Shown here: piece by piece, positions 17,970 through 27,520 of the stretch
Layout of the letters: every line of letters starts with the position of its first letter
Position numbering within the stretch: position 1 is the first letter of the stretch
Origin: Deltaproteobacteria bacterium
GTDB taxonomy: Bacteria > Myxococcota_A > Polyangia > Polyangiales > JADZFZ01
Reading direction: 5' to 3'
DNA length: 51,917 nt
Assembly (NCBI GenBank): GCA_020854145.1
Contig: JADZFZ010000801.1
Span: forward strand, 1 to 51,917
Made by a program: the position numbers and the translations under genes
The notes under the pieces: generated by a model
Seen by the model: the letters and a program-made list of their open reading frames with translations, nothing else
Databases searched by the model: none
What the model was told of the DNA's origin: nothing

Positions 17970-18476
17970 TCAGCTCTCCATCAACGTCTCGCCCAGCCTC
18001 GACTCGATGCGCGCGATCTCGGTCTCGGCGTCGAGCACGAAGGCGTCGTCCGGTGAGCCGAGCTCGACGGCCCTGCGATAGTCGTCGGTAGCACCGTCGA
18101 GGTCGCCGGCGGCTTCGCGCGCGCGCGCCCGATGACAGTGGATGGAGGCAGGCGCCGGCGTGCGCTCGATGGCCTCGGTGTAGTCGACGATGGCGCCTGC
18201 CAGGTCGCCCGCGTGCCATCGCATGTGCGCGCGACCGAGGAACATCTCCGCGTGGCCGCCGGTGGCCTCGATCGCCTCGGTGTAGAAGCCGATCGCCGTC
18301 TCCGGGTCGTCGAGGATGGCGAGCACCGAGTCGCGCCCGAACAGCGCGTCTTCCGAGGTCGGGTCCGCCGCCAGCGCAGACTCGAACGCGGCGAGCGCAG
18401 CGACGAGGTCACCTCGCTCGAATCGCGAGCGCGCCTGCTCGATCAGCTCGGCGGCGGTCTCCGGTCCCTCCCTCAT
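17970..18476 (-). CDS. TPR-repeat protein (paralogue 1)
   Basis: 168 aa made almost entirely of tetratricopeptide helices. ARSRFERGDLVAALAAFESA, then FYTEAIEATGG, then GRAHMRWHAGDLAGAIVDY and HRARAREAAGDLDGATDDY give about four TPR units. There is no signal peptide or membrane segment, so it is likely a cytoplasmic scaffold. It is clearly paralogous to the protein encoded 78 bases upstream: the third and fourth units match nearly position by position. Partner proteins cannot be inferred. Confidence 0.87.
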   Translation of the reverse strand: MREGPETAAELIEQARSRFERGDLVAALAAFESALAADPTSEDALFGRDSVLAILDDPETAIGFYTEAIEATGGHAEMFLGRAHMRWHAGDLAGAIVDYTEAIERTPAPASIHCHRARAREAAGDLDGATDDYRRAVELGSPDDAFVLDAETEIARIESRLGETLMES

Positions 18477-18554
18477 CGTTCGCCTGAGGATCCTAGTCGC
18501 CCAGGCCGCGGGCCGCGAGCTTTCGTACGTTGCGAAACACGCGTCCGCCGCGCG

Positions 18555-19094
18555 TCACTCGCTCCCGAGCCCCAGCTCGATCTCGAGCCGCACCGCGCGG
18601 AGCGCAGCATCGGGCGCGATGGCGTCGAGGGGACGCGCCATGCGTGAAGCCTCCCGATAGTCGGCGATCGCACCGACGACGTCGCCGCAGTGCTCGCGCG
18701 CGCGGGCGCGGAACGCAACGTACTCGGCGGCGTTCGGTCTCCGTTGCACCGCGCGCTCGTAATCCGCCAACGCACCGGCGGGGTCCGCCGTGTAGAGGCG
18801 AAGGTGACCTCGGCCCACGAGCAGCTCGGGATGGTCGTCCGTTGCAGCCAGAGCGTCCTCGTACATGGCGAGCGCGGTAGCCGGCGCCTCGATGACGGCG
18901 AGCAGCGCGGATCTGCCCTGAAGCGCCTGCAAACAGGTCGAGTCCGTCAACAGCGCGTGCTCGTACGCGGCGACGGCAGCCGCCAGGTCGCCCCGCTCGC
19001 AACAGTCCCGCGCCGTGGCCACGAGCTCGAGCGCGACCTTCTGCGGGTCCCGCCTGCTCTGTCGAGGCAGGCCATTTCGCGGATCGGGTCGCAT
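18555..19094 (-). CDS. TPR-repeat protein (paralogue 2)
   Basis: 179 aa from the ATG at 19094; the frame is open 17 codons further upstream. After a basic start (MRPDPRNGLPRQSRRDPQK) come about four TPR units: ARDCCERGDLAAAVAAYEHA, MYEDALAATDDHPELLVG, GHLRLYTADPAGALADYER and RARAREHCGDVVGAIADYRE. Order and spacing match the downstream neighbour, so the two arose by tandem duplication. There is no export signal. It is divergent from ahcY across 188 bases. Confidence 0.85.
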   Translation of the reverse strand: MRPDPRNGLPRQSRRDPQKVALELVATARDCCERGDLAAAVAAYEHALLTDSTCLQALQGRSALLAVIEAPATALAMYEDALAATDDHPELLVGRGHLRLYTADPAGALADYERAVQRRPNAAEYVAFRARAREHCGDVVGAIADYREASRMARPLDAIAPDAALRAVRLEIELGLGSE

Positions 19095-19282
19095 GCGCGG
19101 TTCCTCCCTGGTGGGCGCCTCGAGCTCGCTCGGGCAGCCCGCCACCGTTGCGCCAACCGCTGCTGCAGCTCACGTGCCGCGCGGAGCCGCGCTTGACGCT
19201 GCCCGCGGCCTCGCTAAGAGGCGGGCCTGCCCCGCTCGGCGATGCCGGCGACCAACTGAGGGCGAAACGGGAGACGCAAGCG

Positions 19283-20542
19283 ATGTCTACGAACTACAAG
19301 GTTGCTGACCTCAAGCTCGCCGACGCAGGCCGCCTCAAGATCGAATGGGCCGAGTCGCGCATGCCCGTCCTCATGGCGTTGCGCGAACGAGCAAAAGCGG
19401 AGCAGCCCCTGCGGGGCATGCGCATCGCGGGTTGCCTCCACGTGACGAAGGAGACCGCCGTCCTCGTGCGGACGCTGCGTGCCGCTGGCGCCGAGGTGAG
19501 CTGGTCCGGGTGCAACCCGCTCTCGACCAACGACGAGGTGGCCGCCGCGCTCGCCGCCGAGGGCACGTCGATCTACGCGTGGCACGGCCTCTCGGTCCCG
19601 GAGTTCTACTGGTGCATCGAGCGCACGCTCGACTTCAAGCCGACGCTCACGCTCGACGACGGCGCCGACCTCATCTTCACGGTGCACTCCAAGTTCGCGC
19701 ACATGGCGCCCGACATCATCGGCGGCACCGAGGAGACGACGACCGGCGTGCACCGCCTTCGCGCGATGGCGGCCGACGGCAAGCTCAAGTACCCCGTCTA
19801 CGCCGTCAACGACAGCGAGACGAAGTGGGACTTCGACAACGTTTACGGGACGGGTCAGTCGTCGCTCGACGGCATCCTCCGCGCGACGTCCATCTTCGTC
19901 GCGGGAAAGACCTTCGTGGTCGCGGGCTACGGCCACTGCGGCAGGGGTGTCGCCGCCCGCGCACGTGGCATGGGCGCGAACGTCGTGGTCACGGAGGTCA
20001 AGCCGACGGCCGCGCTCAAGGCCGTGCTCGACGGCTTCCGCGTGATGCCGATGGACGAGGCCGCGAAGATCGGCGACATCTTCATCACCGCGACCGGCGT
20101 CCGCGACATCATCGTCGGCCGCCACTTCGAGTCGATGAAGGACGGCGCGGTCGTCTGCAACACCGGCCACTACGACGTCGAGATCAACCTCGGCGACCTC
20201 GAGAAGCTCGCGAAGGGCAAGCGCGAGATCCGAGCGAGCAACGAGGAGTACCTGCTCCGTGACGGGCGCCGCGTCTACGTGCTCGCGCAGGGTCGCCTCG
20301 TGAACCTCGCGGCCGCCGAAGGGCACCCCTCCGAGGTCATGGACATGTCCTTCGCGAACCAGTTCTTCGCGCTCTGCAGGCTCGCAAAGAACGGAAAGTC
20401 GCTCGACAAGAAGGTCTACGAGCTTCCGCCGGAGCAGGACCAGGAGCTGGCGCTGCTCAAGCTGAGCACCATGGGGATGGGCATCGACAAGCTCACCGCC
20501 GAGCAAGAGCGGTACAATAGCGACTACTCCGCCGGAACGTGA
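19283..20542 (+). CDS. ahcY: Adenosylhomocysteinase (S-adenosyl-L-homocysteine hydrolase)
   Basis: 419 aa from the ATG at 19283. The enzyme splits SAH to adenosine and homocysteine, relieving product inhibition of methyltransferases. Seen features are CLHVTKETAVLV (H53), LTLDDGADL (about 122-130), the catalytic-region lysine/aspartate in NDSETKWDFDN (K181, D185), and the NAD-binding loop GYGHCGRG (215-222). It lacks the roughly 40-residue insert of the long bacterial type and does not end in the classic KPDHYRY tail, so it belongs to the shorter archaeal/Thermotoga-like group. I looked for an SAH riboswitch in the 188-base leader and did not find one. A DUF4190 gene follows after 7 bases. Confidence 0.96.
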   Translation: MSTNYKVADLKLADAGRLKIEWAESRMPVLMALRERAKAEQPLRGMRIAGCLHVTKETAVLVRTLRAAGAEVSWSGCNPLSTNDEVAAALAAEGTSIYAWHGLSVPEFYWCIERTLDFKPTLTLDDGADLIFTVHSKFAHMAPDIIGGTEETTTGVHRLRAMAADGKLKYPVYAVNDSETKWDFDNVYGTGQSSLDGILRATSIFVAGKTFVVAGYGHCGRGVAARARGMGANVVVTEVKPTAALKAVLDGFRVMPMDEAAKIGDIFITATGVRDIIVGRHFESMKDGAVVCNTGHYDVEINLGDLEKLAKGKREIRASNEEYLLRDGRRVYVLAQGRLVNLAAAEGHPSEVMDMSFANQFFALCRLAKNGKSLDKKVYELPPEQDQELALLKLSTMGMGIDKLTAEQERYNSDYSAGT

Positions 20543-20549
20543 CGACCGC

Positions 20550-20993
20550 ATGACAGAGCAGGGCTGGCCACCGCCGCCGCCGCCGGGAGGCCCGCCGAAC
20601 GCGGGATTGCCCGGATCCGCAGGCGGTTGGCAGCCCCCTCAGGGCGCGGGCTGGGGGCAGCCCACGGCCCAGCCACCGGGCCCGCCGCGACAGGAGCAAG
20701 GCGCGCCGGGGACCGATCCGCTCGCGATCGCGTCACTCGCGGTGGGCGTCTTCTGCGCCATCTCCTGCCTCTGCATCTCGTTCGTCGTCATCCCGTTCTG
20801 CATCGTCGGGATCGTCCTGGGCGGAGTAGCAATCAGCAATACCCGCAAGAACCCTGCGCTCAAAGGACGCGAGATGGCCATTGCCGGGATCGTGCTGGCG
20901 AGCGTCACGCTCGTCGCGATCCTGCTGATGATCGTGGCCCCGTTCGGCCTGCTCGCCGGCGCGTTGCTGCTCGCGCCGCCACCCACGCGTTGA
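20550..20993 (+). CDS. DUF4190-type small membrane protein
   Basis: 147 aa. The N-terminal 50 or so residues are Pro/Gly/Gln-rich (WPPPPPPGGPP and similar). Then come two hydrophobic segments, DPLAIASLAVGVFCAISCLC... (about 55-83) and MAIAGIVLASVTLVAILLMI (about 108-130), separated by a short basic loop (SNTRKNPALKGRE). This order matches DUF4190, a two-helix family of unknown function with a disordered proline-rich cytoplasmic tail. It is 7 bases downstream of ahcY and is probably cotranscribed, though a functional link is not evident. Confidence 0.85.
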   Translation: MTEQGWPPPPPPGGPPNAGLPGSAGGWQPPQGAGWGQPTAQPPGPPRQEQGAPGTDPLAIASLAVGVFCAISCLCISFVVIPFCIVGIVLGGVAISNTRKNPALKGREMAIAGIVLASVTLVAILLMIVAPFGLLAGALLLAPPPTR

Positions 20994-21009
20994 GCGGTCG
21001 AGCGACCGC
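20994..21009. terminator. Short palindrome between convergent genes
   Basis: GCGGTCGAGCGACCGC is a perfect 16-base palindrome filling most of the 24-base gap between the converging DUF4190 and gatA genes. It can form a 6-bp stem with a GAGC loop. No U-tract is present, so a bidirectional termination role is only suggested. Confidence 0.4.
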
Positions 21010-21017
21010 CCGAGCGC

Positions 21018-22493
21018 TCACCAGTACGCGTGCGGGTGACGATCTTTCCAGCGCGTCGCCTGCTCGTACGCGTGCGCGAGCGTGAAGAGGCGCTCCTCCT
21101 CGAACGCGGGCGCCACGAGCTGCAGCCCGATGGGCAGGCCTTCGTCGCTCGACCCGCAGGGCACGCTGATCGCCGGGACTCCCGCGAGGCTCGCGGGCAA
21201 CGTGAACACGTCCGCGAGATACATCGACAGCGGGTCCGAGACCTTCTCGCCGAGGCGGAAGGCCGGTGTCGGCGAGGTCGGTCCGACGATCACGTCCACC
21301 TCGCCGAAGGCGCGCTCGAAGTCCTGCCGGATGAGGGTCCGGACCTTCTGCGCCTTCAGATAGAAAGCTTCGTAGTACCCGGCCGACAGCGCGTAGGTTC
21401 CCAGCATGATCCTGCGGCGCACCTCTTTGCCGAACCCGCGTGCGCGCGTCTTGGCGTACGTCGATGCGAGGTCGTTGCCCGTGACGCGCGGCCCGTAACG
21501 CATGCCGTCGAACCGCGCGAGGTTGCTCGAGGCCTCGGCCGGCGCGACCAGGTAGTAGACGGCGAGCCCGTGGTGCGCGTGCGGGAGCGACACCTCGCGC
21601 ACTTCGGCGCCGAGCGATGCGAGCTTCTCCACGGCTTCCGCGACGGCGTGGCGAACGCTCGGGTCCAGCCCCTTCTCCGCCGCGGTCTCGCGCACGTAGC
21701 CGACGCGCACGCCGCGTGGATCGCGACCACACGCGGCCTCGTACGACGGCACTCCGCGCTGGACGCTCGTGGCGTCGCGTCGGTCGTGCCCGGCGATCAC
21801 ACCGAGGATTCGCGCGGCGTCTCGAACGCTGCGTGCGAACGGTCCGGCCTGATCGAGCGACGACGCGAACGCCACGAGGCCCCAGCGCGACACGCGGCCG
21901 TACGTCGGCTTCACGCCCACGATGCCGCAGAGCGAAGCGGGCTGACGGATCGAGCCGCCCGTGTCCGTGCCCAACGCGGCCGGCACGAACGCGGCCGCCG
22001 TCGCCGCGGCCGATCCACCCGAGCTGCCGCCAGGCGTCCGATCGAGGGACCACGGGTTCCGGGCGACGCCGTACGCGCTGTTCTCGGTCGACGAGCCCAT
22101 CGCCATCTCGTCCATGTTCGTCTTGCCGACGAGCACCGCACCGGCCGCGCGCAGGCGCGTGACCACGGTCGCGTCGTACGGCGGGATCCATCCCTCGAGC
22201 ACGCGCGAGCCGCTCGTCGTCGGGATCCCACGCGTGCAGAGCACGTCCTTCAGCGCGACAGGCACCCCCGCGAGCGCACCGAGCGACTCTCCTCGTGCTC
22301 GGCGTCGGTCGACCTCGGCAGCCTCGGCGAGCGCGCCCTCCGCATCCACGTAGAGGAACGCGCCGAGCTCCCGATCGCGCGCGGCGATGCGCGCGATCGC
22401 CGCCTTCGCGACCTCGACGGCCGAGACACCCCCGCGCGCGACCTCCTCCGCGGTCTCCACCACACCGAGCTTGTGCAGCGGTCCGCCGCTCAC
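21018..22493 (-). CDS. gatA: Aspartyl/glutamyl-tRNA(Asn/Gln) amidotransferase subunit A
   Basis: 491 aa. GatA is the amidase subunit that frees ammonia from glutamine for the GatCAB reaction. The Ser-cisSer-Lys triad is intact: K82 in VALKDVLC, S157 in [12 protein letters not shown] and S181 in [11 protein letters not shown]. The GTG start at 22493 overlaps the gatC stop (GTGA), so the two subunits are translationally coupled. gatB is not here but at 11970-13454. Confidence 0.97.
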   Translation of the reverse strand: MSGGPLHKLGVVETAEEVARGGVSAVEVAKAAIARIAARDRELGAFLYVDAEGALAEAAEVDRRRARGESLGALAGVPVALKDVLCTRGIPTTSGSRVLEGWIPPYDATVVTRLRAAGAVLVGKTNMDEMAMGSSTENSAYGVARNPWSLDRTPGGSSGGSAAATAAAFVPAALGTDTGGSIRQPASLCGIVGVKPTYGRVSRWGLVAFASSLDQAGPFARSVRDAARILGVIAGHDRRDATSVQRGVPSYEAACGRDPRGVRVGYVRETAAEKGLDPSVRHAVAEAVEKLASLGAEVREVSLPHAHHGLAVYYLVAPAEASSNLARFDGMRYGPRVTGNDLASTYAKTRARGFGKEVRRRIMLGTYALSAGYYEAFYLKAQKVRTLIRQDFERAFGEVDVIVGPTSPTPAFRLGEKVSDPLSMYLADVFTLPASLAGVPAISVPCGSSDEGLPIGLQLVAPAFEEERLFTLAHAYEQATRWKDRHPHAYW

Positions 22494-22795
22494 GAGCCCT
22501 CCTTCACCTTCGGCACGACGAACGCGCCACCGAACGTCTGCGGCGCGGCGGCCAGGGCTTCGTCGCGTCGCAGACCCTCCTCGGCGATGTCGTCGCGCAA
22601 CGGCGACACGCTCGCGACCGCGTGCGCCGTCGGCTCGACGGAGCTCACGACCAGCGTGTCGAGCGAGGCGACGTAGCCGAGGATGCTCGACAGCTCCGTC
22701 GCCATCGTCGCCACCTCGGCATCGTCGAGCTCCAGGCGCGCCAAGGCCGCGACCTTCCTCACCTCCGCCTCGTCGATGCTGGCCGGTTTGCTCAT
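22490..22795 (-). CDS. gatC: Aspartyl/glutamyl-tRNA(Asn/Gln) amidotransferase subunit C
   Basis: 101 aa from the ATG at 22793-22795. It carries the family pattern [19 protein letters not shown] at the start and PLRDDI in the middle, and ends in the typical FVVPKVKE. GatC wraps around GatA and GatB and stabilises the complex. The usual family length is 95-105 aa. It heads the gatC-gatA pair and is divergent from the FHA-sigma54 activator gene. Confidence 0.95.
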   Translation of the reverse strand: MSKPASIDEAEVRKVAALARLELDDAEVATMATELSSILGYVASLDTLVVSSVEPTAHAVASVSPLRDDIAEEGLRRDEALAAAPQTFGGAFVVPKVKEGS

Positions 22796-22862
22796 GGCGG
22801 GCGCGAAGTTAGCCCTCCCGCCGCGCCCTGGCCACCGCGCTAGCCATCCCCCGCGGGTTCGC

Positions 22863-22890
22863 TTTGCCCGCGAACGCGCTCCGGTACAAT
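22863..22890 (+). promoter_or_regulatory. Candidate housekeeping promoter for the FHA-sigma54 activator gene
   Basis: TTTGCC (22863) and TACAAT (22885) are separated by 16 bases, 48 bases before the ATG at 22938. A short inverted repeat (GTTCGC at 22857, GCGAAC at 22870) overlaps the -35 box and could be an operator. In a GC-rich genome the TACAAT box stands out, but this is a sequence match only. Confidence 0.4.
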
Positions 22891-22937
22891 GGCCCCTCGC
22901 CGCACGCCACCCGTTACCGGGGGAACATTCCACGATC

Positions 22938-24398
22938 ATGGATCCCAAGCTCACGCTTCCCGCGGACTCTGCATCGCTCTCCACCGAGTGGGTCGTCGAG
23001 GGCATCGCCCTCGAGCACATCCGCGACGGGGGCGCCCGCGAGCGTCACGCCCTCGCGGCGGACGTGGTGCGGATCGGGTCGCACCCGAACTGCGACGTCG
23101 TGGTGCAGGGCGAGCCCACGGTGTCGCGGACCCACTGCGAGATCGCGCGCGACCTCGACGGGCTGCGCATTCGCGACCTCTCGAGCACCAACGGCGTGTT
23201 CGTCGACGGCGTCCGCGTGTTCGACGCGCTCATCCGACCGGGCTCCGTGATCTCGCTGGGCAACGCGCGCCTCGAGGTGGTGGCTGCGACGCCGCAGCGT
23301 CGTACCGGCCTCGCACCGGTGCCGATCTTCGGCGACATGGTCGGCCGCTCGCCCGCGATGCGTCACCTGTTCGCCGACCTCGCGCGCGTCGCGCCCACGG
23401 ACGCGACGGTGCTCATCACCGGCGAGACCGGCACGGGCAAGGAGTGCGTCGCCGACGAAGCGGTGCGCCACTCGAAGCGCAAGGACAAGCCGTTCGTCGT
23501 CCTCGATTGCAGCTCGTTGCCGGCGAACCTGATCGAGTCCGAGCTCTTCGGGCACGTGAGAGGCGCCTTCACGGGCGCGCTCATGGACCGCAAGGGCGCG
23601 TTCGAGCGCGCGGACGGAGGCACCATCTTCCTGGATGAGCTCGGCGAGCTGCCGCTCGAGCAGCAGCCCAAGTTGCTGCGCGTGCTCGAGAAGGGAGAGG
23701 TCCGGCGCCTCGGCGACGGCGTGACCCGCACCGTGGACGTGCGCGTGATCGCCGCGACCAATCGCGACCTCGCCACCGAGGTCAATCGCGGCCGATTCCG
23801 CGAGGACCTGTATTACCGGCTGAGCGTCATCACGGTGCACGTGCCGGCGCTGCGCATGCGCAAGGAAGACATCCCGCTTCTCGTGGAGGTCTTCAAAGCG
23901 CAGGTCCCCGGGGGCGAGAAGGTCCAGTTCACGAGCGAGACGCTCGAGCGATTCCAGCAATACGATTGGCCCGGCAACGTGCGCGAGCTTCGCAACGTCG
24001 TGGAGCGCGCGATCGTGCTCGGCGAGACTCGCCCGAGCCCGAAGGCGACCGATTCGCAGCGATTCTCTCCGGCGGAGGCCGCGGCTGCCGTCGCCGCGGC
24101 ACAATCGGCCCAGCCGTCCGCTGCGGCGAGCTCGGGCGCTTCGGGATCCGTCCCCCCCGCTGCCATCGCGGCGGCCTCGTCGAGCGCTTCGTCCTTCTCG
24201 GCCGATGCGATCGATCTGGAGATGCCCTTCAAAGAGCAGAAGTCCCGCCTCGTGGACGCGTGGGAGCGCGTGTACCTCGAGCGCTTGCTCGAGTGGGCCG
24301 GTGGAAACGTGGCGCGGGCCGCGCGGCGAGCCGGGATCGATCGCGTCCACCTCCACAAGCTCATCTCCCGCCACGGGATCGAGGTCGTGAGGAGCTAG
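22938..24398 (+). CDS. FHA-domain sigma54-dependent transcription activator
   Basis: 486 aa. An N-terminal FHA domain (about 25-120; [31 protein letters not shown]) binds phosphothreonine. An AAA+ domain (about 140-365) has Walker A GETGTGKE, the sigma54-contact loop GAFTGA intact, Walker [12 protein letters not shown] and the R-finger region FREDLYYRL. An Ala/Ser-rich linker leads to a C-terminal Fis-type helix-turn-helix ([20 protein letters not shown]). The FHA input replaces a receiver domain, so a Ser/Thr kinase rather than a histidine kinase should control it, as known in myxobacteria. Three such kinases are encoded in this window, but no specific pairing can be shown. Confidence 0.95.
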   Translation: MDPKLTLPADSASLSTEWVVEGIALEHIRDGGARERHALAADVVRIGSHPNCDVVVQGEPTVSRTHCEIARDLDGLRIRDLSSTNGVFVDGVRVFDALIRPGSVISLGNARLEVVAATPQRRTGLAPVPIFGDMVGRSPAMRHLFADLARVAPTDATVLITGETGTGKECVADEAVRHSKRKDKPFVVLDCSSLPANLIESELFGHVRGAFTGALMDRKGAFERADGGTIFLDELGELPLEQQPKLLRVLEKGEVRRLGDGVTRTVDVRVIAATNRDLATEVNRGRFREDLYYRLSVITVHVPALRMRKEDIPLLVEVFKAQVPGGEKVQFTSETLERFQQYDWPGNVRELRNVVERAIVLGETRPSPKATDSQRFSPAEAAAAVAAAQSAQPSAAASSGASGSVPPAAIAAASSSASSFSADAIDLEMPFKEQKSRLVDAWERVYLERLLEWAGGNVARAARRAGIDRVHLHKLISRHGIEVVRS

Positions 24399-24436
24399 CG
24401 GGGAGCATCGGCCGCGTCGGCGGGTACAACGAGGCG

Positions 24437-25561
24437 ATGTCCTACAACCACGTAAGCCGGCTCCTCGTCCTGGTCCTCGTGAGCGTCCTCGCGGGATGCT
24501 ACGCGAGCGGCACGTCGTCATCGGGGACGATTCGCCCGGTTCAGCGTGTCGCCGCGCAGGATCAGGCGATTCGTGCGCTCCTCCTCGACGTCGCGGCCGC
24601 CAACCTCTGCGAACAGATCGAGGGGACGTTCCTCGCGTTGCCCGATCAGAACGGGCCCTCGGGCGTGGCGTCGGCTTCGGCGCCGAGCGGAGGCCGTCTC
24701 TGGATCGAGCAATGTGCGGCCGAGTCGACCGACGAGGGTCAGCTCGATCTCCAGCTGCGCGGTCGAGGCTGGAGCTGGGCGGACCAATCGAGCGGTGGGT
24801 TCATCAGCTTCAGCGTCCAGCAATACGTCCGGTTCGCGGCGGGGATCCGATTCCTCGGCGTCGCCGACATCGGCTACGCCCGCGACCGGCGACTGGTGTC
24901 CGTGTGGCTCGCGCCGCAGCCAGGCACGTTGCCCGGCGTCAGCCTCCAGATGCACGGCAACATCTCGGCTTCTCCCGACACGGTGCTCGCAGCCATCGCC
25001 GGCGTCTTCATCGACACGAGCGCCGCCGCCCGCGAGCAGGCGCAGACACAGGGTGCGGAGCAGTTCCAGCAACGTCTGGCGCGCGGCTTCACGATGACCG
25101 TCGACCTCTGCAGCGGGCAGCAGGATCGGATCCTCGGCGCGGTCGGCCTCGGTCAGGCGGCGGAGCGACCGTTCCCTCCCGACGGTCGTCGATGGCTCGA
25201 CAATCAACGGGTGAACCTACGCAATGGCGGCATCGACGTCGCCGGGCCGTTCCGCACCGACGATGGCCCCGTCCGCATCGAGGTCGTCGTCGAGTCCGGT
25301 GGCCCCGTCCTCGTGAGCACTCCGTGCGCGTCGGACATGGGCCCGGTGCTCGACGCCTATTTCCAGGATCAAGTACGCGAGAGCGCCGACGGCTCGTCGC
25401 CGCAGACCGTGATGACCTCTGCCACGATCGAGCTGCCGGCACGTTCGGAGTGCCCACGCGTGCTGATGGCGGTCCCTGCCGGCGGAGAGAACGTCGTGTA
25501 CCGCTATCGGGCGTCTCTGGTGAACCCGCCGCGTCCTCCGGCGCTCGTGCGCTGCCGCTGA
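24437..25561 (+). CDS. Lipoprotein of unknown function
   Basis: 374 aa from the ATG at 24437, which gives a classic lipoprotein signal (SRLLVLVLVSVLAGC; cysteine at residue 21). The mature part has no recognised domain. It contains a region starting VQRVAAQDQAIRALLLDVAAAN and a cysteine-poor beta-rich body. It starts 38 bases after the sigma54 activator and could be in the same transcript. I do not recognise the family. Confidence 0.75.
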   Translation: MSYNHVSRLLVLVLVSVLAGCYASGTSSSGTIRPVQRVAAQDQAIRALLLDVAAANLCEQIEGTFLALPDQNGPSGVASASAPSGGRLWIEQCAAESTDEGQLDLQLRGRGWSWADQSSGGFISFSVQQYVRFAAGIRFLGVADIGYARDRRLVSVWLAPQPGTLPGVSLQMHGNISASPDTVLAAIAGVFIDTSAAAREQAQTQGAEQFQQRLARGFTMTVDLCSGQQDRILGAVGLGQAAERPFPPDGRRWLDNQRVNLRNGGIDVAGPFRTDDGPVRIEVVVESGGPVLVSTPCASDMGPVLDAYFQDQVRESADGSSPQTVMTSATIELPARSECPRVLMAVPAGGENVVYRYRASLVNPPRPPALVRCR

Positions 25562-25627
25562 CCCAGGGCTCCCGCCTACGATCGATCGGTCCGGTTCGGC
25601 GGCAGACGATGTCGCCCCCCTTCGGCC

Positions 25628-27508
25628 TCATCTCGGCGGCTCGGCGAGCTCGGATTGCATGAACTCGCGTGCGGCCTCCGCGAATCGGCTGCCGTCCGTC
25701 ACGGGCAACGAGCAGGCATTCTGGGTGCACAAGAACACCGCGGGCTGGCCGACGTCGGGATAGTCGCCTTCGCCGGGGCGCAATCGCTCCATCAATCGGA
25801 CCGGCTCGTACACACCGAGCGCAGCGCGATAGAGCGCGCGCGTCGGCTCGTCGTCCGCGCCGCTCACGACGGCGAATCGGACGTAAGGGCCATTCAGCAT
25901 CTCGAGCGCCATGGCGTACTCGCCCACGCGGCGGCCGAGCCGGCGAATCTGATCGCGCCGCCCCACGGCGCGCAACGCACGCTCGGCCTCGATGCGGAAC
26001 GCGTCGTCTCCGTGCATCCTCGCCAGCGACAGCAACAGACGTGCGGCGATTGCATTGTCGGCCAGCGGCTTCCTCCGCAGCGCGAGGTCTCCGACGGCCG
26101 CCGGATCGGGGCTGTGCGCGAAGAATCCGCCGTGCTCGCGGTCGAGCAGCCCATTGCGGGCATCGAGCAGGAATCGGGCGACGCGAATTGCCGACTCGTG
26201 GAATCGACGTTCGCCGGTCGCCTGGTGCAGCGCCAGATATGCGCGCCCCATCTCGACCTGATCGGACAAGTGAACGAGCTGCCGTCGTGACGCCTCGTCG
26301 TGCGCGAAACCCCCGCCGTCGCCCGCCGTACGCTCGACGACCTCGAGCGCAGCCAGAGCGAGTGCGAGCGTCTCGCGATCGCCGGTGACCTCGAAGAGGC
26401 GAGCGAGGGCGGCGATGATCATTCCGTTGAAGCTCGCGTAGACGCGCGTGTCCGCGCGCGGTGTGCCCACGCGTCTCCTCGCGTCGTCGTCGAGGGCGTA
26501 ATAGTCGGCGCCGTGCACGACGACCTCGACGTGCCCGTCCCGGATGCGCGAGATGTCGGCGTCGAGGCTGCCGTAGAAGCCGCCGCTCGGGGTGCGGAAG
26601 TGCGCTCGCAGGAACCTCTCGATGGCGCGCGCGTGCTCGAGCCATCTGGGTCGGGCGGTCGCACGATGAGCTTCCACGAAGACCTCGATCGCGGCCGCCT
26701 GGACCTGCGCGATCTTCTCGTAGTGAGGGTGTCGCCAGTCTCCGTGGGTCGAGTACTGGTACATGCCTCCCCACACCGGGTCGATGAGGCGCGCGTAACG
26801 GTCCGCCGTCGCGAGCGCCCGCTCTCGCCAGCGCGTCTCACCGCGCACGCGCGCGCGCCAGAACGCGTGCTCGACGGGCGCCCAGAACGGGTATTTCTGG
26901 GGTGATCCCCATGCGTGCTCGCGCACGTCGTACCGACGGTCGAGCTGCGCGACCACGTCTCGGCGGAGCGCGTCGAGATCGGCCAGCCGGGGATCGAGCT
27001 CCTCGGGCGGCGGCGAGCGACGCGCGATGGGCCGGCCGTCCTCCAGGTCGTCCACGAGCGACTCGAGCAGCGCGCGGAACCGCTCGGGCGATTGGTACCC
27101 CCGCAGCTCGACGATCGCGCGCGCGTCCGGGCTCAGCAGCGCGGTTGCGGGCCAGCCCCACTCGTAATAGCGCTCCGCGATGTCGGGGCGCGTATCGGCC
27201 TCCACGCGCACGGCGACGAAATGACGGTCGACGAGCGCGACGATCTCGTCGTCGCGGAACGTCACGTCGTTCATCACGTGGCACCAGTGGCACCAGCTGG
27301 CCTGGACGCTGACGAGGAGAATCCGATTCTCCCGACGCGCGCGCGCGAACGCCTCGGGCGCCCAGCTCTCCCAGCGGATGGATTGCGACGCCGACCCGTG
27401 CCCGCCGGCGGTCGATCCACCGACGGGCCGGGCCGCGCCGCAAGACGGAAGCACGAGGGGGAGAATGAGGGATAGGGATAGGAAGGCGGGGCGTGGGGGG
27501 ACGTGCAT
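25628..27508 (-). CDS. DUF255/YyaL-like thioredoxin-domain lipoprotein
   Basis: 626 aa. The N-terminus has a lipobox (LPSC, lipidated C23). A DUF255 thioredoxin-like domain follows (about 45-170) with active cysteines C73 and C76 in SWCHWCHVM and the WGWPATALLSPD strand. The rest is an alpha/alpha-barrel region (DPVWGGMYQYST, NGMIIAALARLFEVTGD, NAIAARLLLSLA) as in the YyaL/SPATA20 family. Most family members are cytoplasmic, so the lipoprotein signal is notable. It begins 12 bases after the HvfC-like gene and is almost certainly cotranscribed with the MNIO pair. It could keep the peptide's cysteines reduced outside the cytoplasm; this is inference. Confidence 0.88.
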   Translation of the reverse strand: MHVPPRPAFLSLSLILPLVLPSCGAARPVGGSTAGGHGSASQSIRWESWAPEAFARARRENRILLVSVQASWCHWCHVMNDVTFRDDEIVALVDRHFVAVRVEADTRPDIAERYYEWGWPATALLSPDARAIVELRGYQSPERFRALLESLVDDLEDGRPIARRSPPPEELDPRLADLDALRRDVVAQLDRRYDVREHAWGSPQKYPFWAPVEHAFWRARVRGETRWRERALATADRYARLIDPVWGGMYQYSTHGDWRHPHYEKIAQVQAAAIEVFVEAHRATARPRWLEHARAIERFLRAHFRTPSGGFYGSLDADISRIRDGHVEVVVHGADYYALDDDARRRVGTPRADTRVYASFNGMIIAALARLFEVTGDRETLALALAALEVVERTAGDGGGFAHDEASRRQLVHLSDQVEMGRAYLALHQATGERRFHESAIRVARFLLDARNGLLDREHGGFFAHSPDPAAVGDLALRRKPLADNAIAARLLLSLARMHGDDAFRIEAERALRAVGRRDQIRRLGRRVGEYAMALEMLNGPYVRFAVVSGADDEPTRALYRAALGVYEPVRLMERLRPGEGDYPDVGQPAVFLCTQNACSLPVTDGSRFAEAAREFMQSELAEPPR

Positions 27509-27520
27509 CCGTCTCCAGCG

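Noticed and set aside
19095..19282. SAH riboswitch upstream of ahcY
   Set aside because: The leader does not show the conserved SAH-riboswitch core that I could recognise; a covariance search would decide.
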